A stretch of 43,411 nt of DNA, taken from the NCBI RefSeq assembly GCF_000003815.2, contig NC_049984.1, positions 17,185,584-17,228,994 of the forward strand, in the 5' to 3' direction. The translations under genes were made by a program, and so were the position numbers. Shown here piece after piece: positions 9,301 through 19,158 of this stretch (positions within the stretch are counted from its first letter, which is position 1; each line of letters opens with the position of its first letter). The DNA comes from Branchiostoma floridae. Its lineage: Eukaryota; Chordata; Leptocardii; Amphioxiformes; Branchiostomatidae. Under the pieces are notes generated by a model, which saw only the letters and a program-made list of their open reading frames with translations, had not been told where the DNA came from and did no database searches.

Positions 9301-10439
9301 ACAATTAATCTGCAAGCAAAACCAAATGAAAGCAAATACAGAAAACCAAAGCAAGGGGTGCAAACAAACAGGTTAAAGTAGCACCAAATACACGGTATAA
9401 TACTAATTTGACATATAATTTGACAGAACGCTGAACGAATTTCATTGCTAAAAACGAAAGATTTTACGCTTTGTGTGTTTTGCTGTCTTTTCATTAATAT
9501 ACTCTTACATTTTGCATGATATTCTAATTTTCAAGACAAATGTTAGACGAATACGCGTAAACCGGCCATCGCTGAACAGAGACGGGGGGCGACACAGGTT
9601 ATTTGGCATTTACGACCCTCTGCTGCAGTCACGTGTCTCCCACGTCACGTTCCGGAAGCTACAGTAGACGGGTCCATTCAATGAACAAGGCTGGCGGAGT
9701 CGACCGAAAATTTGGGGTAATTCCCAATCAATTTTAGTGTTAGTTAGTCAAAGTTAAGTTTATCCATATTGTCATTTACCAACACAGATGAACTTTCATG
9801 CTAAAAAAACAAGCTAGGTCGCATTGCAGTTGCAGTGCGATCGTCTAGTGGAATAAAGGAATTACACACTGAAGCTTTCACAGTGACACTTCTGTACCAT
9901 TCAAGTGCCCCCGCAGCTGATTCTCCAGATCATTCTCACAAATATCTTCACATTCTCGCCACCTTTTGTGACCAGATGGTAGCCGTTGATAACACGGAGA
10001 AGTCAACGCGAAACGAGGGGAGATTTGACTTTTATAAAATTGTTGGCAAGCCCCACTCGCGGGCGTTTGTACGGAGAACCTGTGTATGTATAAGAAATAA
10101 AGATATGATGAAAAACTGTCGCATATGTTTCTGAAGTGTTTCTGTGGCAAGAGATCTGCATTACGAACATTTGATAGCAATATTTCTCTGTTCAACTTAC
10201 ATGACCTTCTTGGTGAAGGTTCTAGTATTAAAGCTGTGCAGTGCAAAGAATACTTCGGCGTGCTTTTACGATCATCGTAGTCCACGCTAGTTCGATTCTG
10301 TAGATGGCATTCGATGGGGTACCCCAAAACTGATGCGAGCATGCAAAATAAAACACGAAATGTTAGGCCAAAAATAAAGTTGTCTGGAATGTTGAGCAAC
10401 TGAACAATAAGTTGAAGGGGCTACCCACATGTCTTGAGA
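9301..10439. other. No recognisable gene; one 173-codon open frame of unknown meaning
   Basis: The minus strand is open at 9878-10399, but from a TTG rather than an ATG, and the product has no known domain, no periodic structure and no clear splice context. I regard it as chance, though it is among the longest gap-free frames here. Confidence 0.4.
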
Positions 10440-10472
10440 TGAATAAATAAATAAATAAATAAAATAAAATAA
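10440..10472 (+). repeat. aaat microsatellite, probably a LINE tail
   Basis: A run of aataaataaataaat units directly follows ctacccacatgtcttgagatg. In my recollection such a sequence before taaa repeats is a common lancelet LINE 3' end. No coding part remains. Confidence 0.4.
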
Positions 10473-10639
10473 ACTGTGCAATGTTGTAGATGTTGATGAC
10501 ACAATCAGTCCTTTTTTTCCGATATGAAAAATCAAAACAGGCATTTTTGTGTCTCGTCCATGAAAAAAATGGAGGTATAGTTTTGGTGTGTTTGTGCTTC
10601 CGGATATTTGTGGTCAGTATCACTAGTTGATGACCCCTT

Positions 10640-10735
10640 TTTCACTTAATGTCCACTTTGTTATTGTATCATTATTATTATTGTACTTTCATACATGTAT
10701 GCAATTATCCTTCGGTCATGAGTTTGCAATAAAAA
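10640..10735 (+). mobile_element. Probable LINE 3' tail
   Basis: tgcaattatccttcggtcat followed by gagtttgcaataaa parallels the segment at 20070-20113 (tgcaattagcccccgggcat, then gaacttgctataaa). The two are probably copies of the same 3' UTR. Confidence 0.4.
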
Positions 10736-11865
10736 ATTATGGTATAACGGTATGTGGTATGTGGACAGGGTTGGGGATGAGAAAACTCAAGGTCGATTGG
10801 GGGCACCCTAGTGTGTGACCTTAGTACTTCAGCAGAACTTACGGTTCTTGTACCTTTCACTCTAATTATGCAGATTAGAAACTTATTTTCATATCTAGTA
10901 TCTGGTAATGCTTCACTCGCCATGTATTATATGTTTTGCGTATATAAAACGTCATAACATATCACGGAGAACTCTTGAATTACACGTTGTCGTTATCAAT
11001 TATGCAAATTAGGTTTTAATTTGCATGATTTGTATGTTACTATGTACAACTCTATCTTAGCTACCTGTAAATTCAATGTTAAGTTATAATTCTTGAAATT
11101 TGCAGTCTGTTGAGGATGGCGCATCAATACGTTTACTTGCTTCGGTCGCATAGGAACTCTTATAGTAGCGTCTCGCTGATATACGCCACTGAACATCCAA
11201 CTTCAAAACTTCATGCGGCTTATTCTTTGAACGTGTGTGTGTGTACATGTAATTCGAAGTCTTAAAGATAATTTGATAAGGCACACGTTTCTTTCTTTGA
11301 AAACGAGACCGCAATGGAAGCTATAGATGCCCCTTCAAGTGAAATCAAAGACAGAATGTCAAATTTAAACCTCTACCATGCTCTGTTTCCACGTCGCCGG
11401 CGCTGTATTGTACACCAATGCTTCATTAGTTTTACAGCGACATGTATATGTACCCAGCCTCCATACATTCATACTCAACGGGCGACGCGAGTAAAGAAGA
11501 CTTATGTCTCTTGAAAGCTCACAAGTAGACTAGCTTCCTCGAGATTAAATCTCTTCCTGGTGAAGTCAAGAAAAAAGGAAGGAATCCTAAAGATGTATGT
11601 ATCTACGTGTGGCGCACCCTAGCTTGCCCCGCCACCTTACCGCAAAGCTGAGGGATAGAAAACAGCGAACTCCCGGGGCTAAATGTCCAGACTTCGCGGC
11701 ACGCCGTAGGCTAGGTTTACCGCAAACCGTCTCAACTCCTTTTCTTCTTCGGAAAGATCTTTTCTTAATGTAGCCCCCAGGGAGAGACGTGGCGATTTGG
11801 CGGGCCGCCATTTGAAGACATCCGCTACAAAGATAGCCGGGTTTCGGGAGAAAGCATAATTCTTC
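10736..11865. other. No recognisable gene
   Basis: AT-rich up to about 11300, then mixed. The segment 11590-11830 is CpG-richer with an open minus frame lacking a recognisable domain. No exon can be supported. Confidence 0.4.
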
Positions 11866-11922
11866 AGTTACGGCAGCGAATTAAGTATTGAGATTTAGTC
11901 AGTTTGCGGTATGGGGAGAGAG

Positions 11923-11968
<46 letters not shown>

Positions 11969-12103
11969 GGAGAGAGAGAGAACAGTGTGTGTCTGTGTTT
12001 GCATTTAGCACTTACGGCAGCAAATTAAGTATTGATATTTAGTCAGTTTTGTGGTAGAGAGAGAGAAAAGAAAGAGGGAGAAAGAGAGAGAGAAGGTAGG
12101 GGG
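11866..12103. repeat. Diverged 143-bp duplication with GA microsatellites
   Basis: tacggcagcgaattaagtat (11870) returns as tacggcagcaaattaagtat (12013), in both cases followed by tttagtcagttt and then a run of ga repeats (about 11925-11980 and 12056-12103). The microsatellite was duplicated together with its flank. Confidence 0.75.
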
Positions 12104-12929
12104 GCGGTGTGTGTTTGCGTTGGCATTTACCGTATTGTATATAGTTGGTGGACACAAATAATAGACGACTTGACTTAGATACGCAATTTGCTGGACATTT
12201 TCGCTACCTATTCATCCTATGGTACAAAACATGTAGTACAAAAACAAAAACAAAATAGCAGACAGTAACTATCGAAGAATCTTACACAATATGCGTGATA
12301 TGCTATGATATGCGATAAACAAATAGAAGGTTCATTCAACAGCTGTCCTCTTCTTTAGCTATAAGATAACTGTGACGTAACTTTGTACACATTGAACACA
12401 AGAAGAACATATTTGTATGTAGTTATTAACGTTCGAAATACAACGCATGCTATAGATTAAAGATATGGCATTATAGGAGACAAGTGCTGTGTTTTTAACG
12501 TGAGAATTCAAATCTAAAACATCAAAATGTTGGTATGCTATGTCTATGCAAGCTACCTTTGATCAAACGAGGTTATAGACTCATTCTTTTTCAGATACTG
12601 TTTCAAAAGAAAAAAGAAACGCTAGTATAACAATAAAGGAACGCTAGATGACAGAAAATCACATCTCATATGCAGAAAAATCGATTTTAACATTAAGTGG
12701 GACAAATTGGGGAAAATATATTGTTGTGGGGTGAAAAAAAGTAAAATATGTGGAAATTTAGGCGAAACCATCGCGCTCGCTTCTGTGTGAACCAGAGTAC
12801 ACAAACGACCACATCAATCGCTCCCTGCCCCTTTTGATGTGCCACACAAATTTTTAAAGCTAGTCAACGTCCCTGCGAGCTATGTAGACGCCTAGTTTTC
12901 CCTAGGTCCATCCTCAGAATCTTATCTTC
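12104..12929. other. No recognisable gene
   Basis: AT-rich sequence with short frames only. No splice-bounded exon or repeat identified. Confidence 0.45.
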
Positions 12930-13585
12930 CCGCTATGATCTATGGCCCTGTAGTATCGACAGACCTACAATAATGGTGATGTTATCCCCCCCTTCTTGAC
13001 AGGCGATACAATTGATTGGCACGTAACTACGATGGGCGATCTCACTTCCCAAATTTGAGGGGTGTTTGTTTGTATTTGCATACCCGGTAAACTGCCTCAT
13101 GGTGCAACACACTATCTGAACAATACAAGTTCCATATAAGGACAGACTAATATATCTACTAACACCGGGAAGGACCCCTACTCTTTTCGATAAGTGTACT
13201 GGGTTCTTTAACGTGTTGCTCTCCTCAAACACAGCTAAAACACCCTCTCCTGCAGTTCCAAGGATAGCTGCTAGAGCGCCCAAACTGACTTCACGTCTTC
13301 CCTACCACAAGAGCCACCTATCAGCAAAATATCGTCACCATAGCTTGGTCAAAACACGAGATACTTAAGCTAGAAATTCCGCTGCAGTACCACAGGAAGC
13401 CGCAAGGGGCCCCAAATCTAATAATTTCGATGTTTTATCCAGACCTACCCACGTATCATGACACTCAAGTATCAAGACAATCCACCTAGGCATTCAGTAG
13501 TTATAGAGTTGACAGACAGACAGAAATACACACAAACACACGAACGCCGACGAAAATATAATTTTCTTGGCGAAGGTAACAAATA
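12930..13585 (-). mobile_element. Dispersed repeat with internal CA/GACA microsatellite, copy 1
   Basis: From the minus side it starts gttaccttcgccaagaaaat, passes a microsatellite (tgtgtttgtgtgt, ctgtctgtctgtc) and continues through tagatttggggccccttgcgg. The same order (ggcccaaaatctaatcatttt, microsatellite, aacataaccttttgggtcaaggtaa) is present at 16490-16800, in the same orientation. From memory, a ccttcgccaagaaggttat type head is widely dispersed in marine animal genomes; the family name is unverified. Its length and outer border are uncertain; the minus-strand frame at 12933-13283 lies inside. Confidence 0.55.
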
Positions 13586-14410
13586 AAACTTGTTATCATA
13601 AGCAAACTGGGGAGGGGGAGTGGGCTGATATTTTCAATACAACCGAGTCCACAACAGTGGCTTCTACACATGTTTTTTTGTGTGTTGAAATACGTATGAG
13701 AAAGAAAAAAAGACGCATGTACATTGTATGTACGCGTCACCTTCAAATAAAGACGACTATAATCTGACGAGATCACACAGACAGAAGGGGATAGTGATTG
13801 GCTATCGTGATCAGCCAACAAGCGATCCCCGCGAGCGCTATGATAATAGCTTTGGCGTCGGATTATTTCGCCTTCAGGGCATGTCTCTTGTACTTGAATT
13901 CACGGGCGCTTAAACGTCGACATGGTTGTTTTTTTCTGGGCAGAAAGACAAGCTGTCACAAAGGATACACACGACGACCTTTCGGTTATTTTCAAATCAT
14001 CACAATCCTTCTATTCGATTTATCCACGCCTTTCTATGTAATCTGTAACGTACGTGAGTATTTTTACGCAGAGTTGTTTTGCTCACTTTCCAATATACCT
14101 CTTCAACTTTTCACAAACCTGTACAAAGTTATGAAGAGAAGGCATATAGATTATACGACTGAGTAGAACACAATTTTGTACAAGGCTTACATGTAAAATA
14201 GAGCTTCGCAGAGTCAAAGCAATTAGAAGCCGGGATTTAATTTTATTAGCCCTGCCGTTTTGTCATTGTCAAAATCATTTTTGATATAGCGTTGCGTAAA
14301 ATAATGTATCGTCAAGGCACGCACGAGTAGTAATATTAACCGAAAGGCAAGCCCACAAGTCATAAGCGTAACGATGCATGACACAGCAGTCTACAGTCTA
14401 ATTAAATGGT
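13586..14410. other. No recognisable gene
   Basis: Overlapping plus-strand frames at 13728-14166 have no domain and no convincing start context. Nothing else could be supported. Confidence 0.45.
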
Positions 14411-14415
14411 ACTTT

Positions 14416-14478
14416 CCAATGGTGGGGGAAAAAGTTGTTGTTGGAAAGGGCGTGGTCGTTAAGTGTTGCTATGGTAAC
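14416..14478 (+). promoter_or_regulatory. Candidate promoter: CCAAT box and RFX-type X-box
   Basis: A CCAAT box lies at 14416-14420 and gttgctatggtaac at 14465-14478. The latter matches the RFX X-box (GTNRCC-N0-3-RGYAAC) with one mismatch and is nearly palindromic. RFX X-boxes typically sit just upstream of ciliary genes. An ATG in good context at 14559 and a consensus donor at 14787 follow at distances fitting a first exon. Function is inferred from the motifs. Confidence 0.45.
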
Positions 14479-14519
14479 GTTCGTTGCCCCTGACACGGCG
14501 TAGTTTGGACTCATCTTTT

Positions 14520-14786
14520 GTCTTATCCTTCAGTGTTTCCGAAAACAGGATTTTTGTCATGGCGAGAGATGAGATATCGGCCCCGACTGAGCGCACACAG
14601 GGCGGCTTAGAAATGCGCGTCGCCCCCGGCCATAATATTGTATTTCGCCTGCAGCCAAAATTCTTTCCGCTCTACCATTAGCGGCAGCACAGCCCCCAAG
14701 TAAAGGCGCACGAATTTTCGCCACGGACACGTTGCAAGGGTTTTCGGCCATTTCTTTGCGGAGTTTCACGATTTCTTCGTATCCAG
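14520..14786 (+). other. Candidate first exon ending in a consensus splice donor
   Basis: The right border is atccag|gtaagt at 14786/14787, a perfect donor. The left border is not determined. An ATG with a G at +4 (gtcATGGCG) opens at 14559 but its frame stops after 40 codons at a TAG inside the exon, so either the exon is non-coding with an upstream ORF or the coding start is elsewhere. The minus strand is also open here (14557-14805) but only from a TTG and across the donor. No downstream exon was recognised. Confidence 0.3.
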
Positions 14787-16160
14787 GTAAGTGCTGTTTA
14801 TCCAAGGACCACGCCGGTGAAGCGTTCTAGTCCGTAAGGTGTGTGAAACGGGTAGAAATCGTGTTCGGTTGGCTCTCATTTCTCTCGTGTTTCCTGGGCC
14901 GTGTGTTGGTCCATGCCTTGCGGCTACGATTCCGCATTCTGCCTGGCGCAGTACGGTTTTGCCTCTGCGATTTTCAGGCGGCACAGCTGTTTTCAAAACA
15001 TGTTTTTCCTGGCTACTTCACCTCAAAGTTAGCAAGAATCGTAGCGGTTTACTGGGTACAGTACTTGTTGTTGATATTGAGGGGAAAGCCCGCTAACTAC
15101 GTGCAGCATTGTCTTACCTGTTCGCAGCCGACAAAGTCAAAGGTTTGTAGTCATGTTTCAGAGAACGGGTCAACCGGATACGCCCTAGTACAACATTTAT
15201 CAAACCCCGGCGACAACTTCCTCACACAAATTTGTACCGTTGTCCCAGCGTTTGTCATGGTTGTAGGCTCCAGATTCAAGCGATTTTCCTCTTTTTCTCT
15301 ATTCCTGAATGGTTCGCCCTTGCCGTCGTGAGTTACGGTTTTCCATTTTCCCTATAGATAATCGCTGCCTCAGGTTGCTTTCCCCAACTGATCTTGAAAA
15401 CAGACATCTGTTATTTATTCAGAGAGATAGCCTCGGGCGACCAATTTTCTTTTAGCCCTGACAGGCCTAATGCCTTCTACCCAAATCAAACTACTGGGGC
15501 AAATCGTGGGGACGGTCGCGGGCTATATACGCGCATGCCGCCGCCACGAAATTGAGTTCTAAGCGTCGCTAGGACGGTGTCCGCCGGCAGAATTTAATAC
15601 CCCGGTCGCTTTCTACTTGAAATTAGCGTCGGGGACCACGCAGATGAGCAAGAAGTTAAATCTCTTGAAATCTGCGTTGGCGTTTTATTCATCTCCAAAC
15701 GCAGACGACTTGACTACGGTGCGCAAGCCGGCAGGGGCAAACCACCTCGCGGCGATATTGGGGGCCGAAACCTCATAAGATGTTGTTTTCCTCCAAAGGT
15801 CGACTACCCCGAGGCGGGGTTGCCCCTACTGGCGCGCTCTGCACGTTAAAAGTCTGGAAATCTCCAACGACGCCGCAGCCATTGGCCCAAACGGGAAGAA
15901 ATATCCTAGGGAGGGGCTGGCGGCGGTGGCAGTTGCCAGGCCGTGGTAATTCGATTTAGAGGGAATGGCGGGGCTCCGGGGCAAGACTCGCGCCATGTCC
16001 GCCGGGCGGGTTACGTAGGGCGCGGTAAGGAAAGGAGAGATAAAGACACGCAGACGAATCATTACCGTAACCTTTGCTGGGGTTGGCCCGCCAAATTGTG
16101 CAAACCCAAGTTTTCAGTCGCCACTTTAAAGACTACGCTGAGCTGGTGACTTGAGGGCTT
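14787..16160. other. CpG-rich stretch, no gene identified
   Basis: CpG is frequent, especially at 15500-16050 (for example gccgccgccacgaaattgag). This would suit a CpG-rich promoter region. A good minus-strand donor, gcgaacag|gtaaga, sits at 15117/15118, so transcription in either direction is possible. No frame has a recognisable domain. Confidence 0.35.
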
Positions 16161-16489
16161 GTATGGGGGTTTGTCATCAGATGATCTCTTAATAGCATGA
16201 TAGAAATTCAGATGTGGCACCCGGCGTGGCACCAAGGTTATATCATAACTCCGCGCGCAGCAAGGGACTTTCTATTGTGTTAGAAAGCTTTATTGTAAAG
16301 CAGGGATGGACAAAAGGCTGGGGTACGGTATGCGCAGTTGGAGAGAGTTCATCAAAGAGGAAGCACATCTCACCACAGACGGCAGAGTTGAGTGATTTTT
16401 ATCTTCAGTTATTGTGAATAATATTCAGGACAGAAATTATTTCTAAAAACGTGTTTGACAAACGCAAAATGATTCTATCAATATGTGTG

Positions 16490-16800
16490 GAAAAAATCGC
16501 TAGGGGGCCCAAACATACACGACTTATCCCAAAGCTATCTACCACTCAAAACTCATGATCATATCATGTGAAGAACATGTCAAAACCGGAACTATAACTA
16601 CAGTGCCATGACAAACCGCTAAGGGGCCCAAAATCTAATCATTTTGAGGTAATATCAAGATCTCCCATCATATCAAATACCAAAAGAATCGACCCAGGTA
16701 TTCTTATTTTTTTCCACAGAACCCCCCCCCCCCCCACACACACACAGACACACGCACACACACACGCACTCGAAAACATAACCTTTTGGGTCAAGGTAAT
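16490..16800 (-). mobile_element. Dispersed repeat with internal C-run/CA microsatellite, copy 2
   Basis: Same order of motifs as at 12930-13585: ctaaggggcccaaaatctaa, gatctcccatc (acctaccca in copy 1), gacccaggtattc (ccacctaggcattc in copy 1), a C14 run (16722-16735) with CA repeats, then aaaacataaccttttgggtc and aaggtaat. The shared architecture shows that the microsatellite belongs to the repeat. Confidence 0.55.
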
Positions 16801-16886
16801 TATCATACTGATAGATTGAACTTGTAGTCCACAAAAGTTAAGAATGGTTGTAGCATCCCTAATGCACGTAGAATGGCTATCCGGAA

Positions 16887-16908
16887 AGTATATATATATA
16901 TATATATG
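16887..16908. repeat. TA microsatellite
   Basis: An uninterrupted run of about ten ta units. Confidence 0.9.
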
Positions 16909-18240
16909 CAACTCTCCGTGAATCACAGATGTAAGTACGCACAAGTCAGAGGTACTTCAGTTCAAGTTACGCTAGACTACGCACCAAACTTTATACCATC
17001 CACTGACTAGTGCCTGAGGGTCCTCTAACTACGGGCGCGCGTTCCCTACCTACCCCGGACTCACGGTGATATTACCGCATGTCTGTCTCGCCAGTCACGG
17101 CGTCACTGGAATGGTGAAGTCCCATTGATGGATGACACTTTGATGCTCGGAGATATGAAAGAAGAAATAAACCACGGGGAAAGAAAATCTCTCTCCGTGT
17201 TCGTTCCGTAAGGTGTTGTATGCGCGCGTGAGAACCGAGGCTTCGTTTCACAGCTATAAAACAGGTGGGCTTGAGTTTTCTTTGTGTCCTCTTTTCGAAC
17301 AAAGATTGAAATTAACGTGGTTTCTTAATTTCTTCTTGTGTGAACATTTTGTCGATGATTATTGGCTTGTACAGTTTTTTAGGGTCCCATTTCGGCTGGT
17401 AGTGGCCACTGCGTGCATGCCTGCCAAACGCAACCAACTCAAAGACAGTCGATAGTGATCGTAAAAAAATTAGAATTTTTTTGTAGCGATGGCGTTTAGA
17501 TAGGGCCAGATAATTTGTTAATGGGCCATTTCAGCAATGTTTACTTGTTGCCTTTATTTATGGGATGTTTTGCCTTACTGTCTATTTTCACAATACGTCA
17601 CAAAGTGGTATATCACATGTTTCTTTAGATAAAACACACACGCATCATCTTTAGAAAGAGTGTTTAGCTATTTTTAGTAATAGTACGGTTTTCAAAGAGA
17701 TCGTGACAGAAAAAAAAAAACCTGCAACAAAATCTGTAGCAACCTTTACAACACAGTTGACATTTATACGACAAATCCACGACTTGTCTTGTTGTCGTGA
17801 GCGTGTCTTGCGACAGACGTACGTAATTAGTACTGCGAACGCAAACATGGGGACAGGTTCAGGTCCGGAGTCAGGTTCAGGGGTTTAGCTTTAGGTCCGA
17901 GCTTGTAAATGTAAGCACGGATTTTACTCCATGGTTTACATATACAATTAATTGTGCGTTGGCAACACTATATACACAGTCAGAAGTAAGCCCAAAAGCT
18001 GAGGCATAATCACAGAATCAACAATGTTTTGGTCTTTTTTCTTTGGAATATTTTAGATTTTTAGAACAAAAAGAAGAATAGAAGCGAGAGCTACTCCGAA
18101 AGTGGATACTGGCTTTTAGTTTTCTTTTTCTTAACTGAACCTTATACAAGTTCAGGTCCGTTCCAGTACAGGTACACAGTATTTTACGTGATCTAGGACC
18201 CTTGTTGCGTAGCGAAACAGGAATGCTACCACAAAGCAGG
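16909..18240. other. No recognisable gene; degenerate caggttcaggtccg motifs
   Basis: No supported exon. The motif acaggttcaggtccggagtc at about 17854 and ttcaggtccgttccagtaca at about 18150 resemble ccaggttcatgtccgacccg at about 30735, suggesting a dispersed degenerate repeat. Confidence 0.35.
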
Positions 18241-18253
18241 TTATGTTACCCTT

Positions 18254-18283
18254 TTTGTTGTTTGTTTGTTTGTTTGTTTGTTG
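18254..18283 (+). repeat. gttt microsatellite
   Basis: A run of gttt units. A second run of the same unit lies at 18704-18733, immediately right of the assembly gap. Confidence 0.85.
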
Positions 18284-18601
18284 GTTGTTTGGTCTGTCAA
18301 CAGGATATCCGAATATGTTTTGAATAGATTGTATTTTTTTCTGTGGGTAAGTTTTGTCAAAAAACAAGCAGGGATCACGAGTGTCTTTTATATTATCATT
18401 GCTTGTCTGAAAAACGAAAAGATAGTTTGTTATTAATTAGTGTCTCTGAAACTAACGTGCGGTTTAATAACTCCCCTTCACAATACAAATATGATATCAT
18501 CAATGTGTGTGTATGGATTCTGATGTTTTTTTTTGTCTAAACGTGGGTAAAAGGTAGGTGCCATATCATTTTCTGAGGCCTTGGGGCAGTGGGCTGTTAT
18601 C

Positions 18602-18701
18602 NNNNNNNNNNNNNNNNNNNNNNNNNNNNNNNNNNNNNNNNNNNNNNNNNNNNNNNNNNNNNNNNNNNNNNNNNNNNNNNNNNNNNNNNNNNNNNNNNNN
18701 N
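18602..18701. other. Assembly gap of 100 N
   Basis: Placeholder gap in the direction in which the missing last exon of the transporter gene should lie; a gttt microsatellite abuts it. Confidence 0.95.
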
Positions 18702-18733
18702 TAACGTTTGTTTGTTTGTTTGTTTGTTTGTTT

Positions 18734-19093
18734 ATTCTCCTTACATATAGGGGTGAAGGGCAAACATGGGAATACATGTAATAAATTGGATCACCAGTGA
18801 CTTGTGAAAATGCATTTTTTTTTACATTGTAACTACATTGCAACTACTAACTACTTCAACCACTGGCTGATATGAAAATGGCACAGAATTCTCTTACTAG
18901 GATCAAAGTATGCTATTAACCAAGTATCCTTGCTGAGCCTAGCTGATAAGTTCTAATTTACTGTGTAAATGTCGTACATAAGGCATGGATGTATCCAAGA
19001 TGTATAAATATAGAATCTTGGCCAATATTGCCACTTCTGTGTGAAGAAAAAGTGCATACTTCTACATGTATGTGTATCAAAGGCAATACTCAC
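18734..19093. other. Intron sequence, expected last OATP exon not seen
   Basis: AT-rich sequence left of the last exon found. No minus-strand stretch encodes the G-x-P-G-P motif expected next. Confidence 0.5.
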
Positions 19094-19158
19094 CAAGTGT
19101 TCGGAAGAGGACAAACTGGATGCCAAGGGCAAAGGGTCGCTCCTCCTTCTTCACTGAC
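19094..19158 (-). CDS. OATP exon h: short 65-bp exon before helix 11
   Basis: The borders are atatacag|gtcagtg and acacttg|gtgagt. The junction reads [17 protein letters not shown], then VLFRTLG. LR.V...ER.FALGIQF...R.LG is the conserved cytoplasmic turn and helix 11 start of OATPs; a 65-bp exon at this place is, as I recall, usual in vertebrate SLCO genes. The donor is consensus, so at least one more exon must exist; it should begin with an I-P-G-P-I type motif. I could not find it between 19093 and the left end of the window. Confidence 0.9.

Noticed and set aside
9878-10399. 173-codon minus-strand frame as a gene
   Set aside because: It opens from TTG rather than ATG, has no domain, no compositional sign of coding and no splice context; it overlaps another open frame on the opposite strand.
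12933-13283. Minus-strand frame GALAAILGTAGEGVLAVF as a gene
   Set aside because: It lies in a dispersed repeat with microsatellite parts; the words gggttctttaacgtg and the rest look like repeat sequence.
13798-14166. 122-codon plus-strand frame as a membrane protein
   Set aside because: The hydrophobic residues are scattered, the frame overlaps another open frame and no domain or splice context supports it.
14557-14805. Minus-strand frame with YEEIVKLRKEMAENP as an exon
   Set aside because: The peptide looks protein-like, but the start is TTG, there is no acceptor or donor in the right place, and the plus strand has a perfect donor inside it. I could not decide and gave the plus-strand reading at low confidence.
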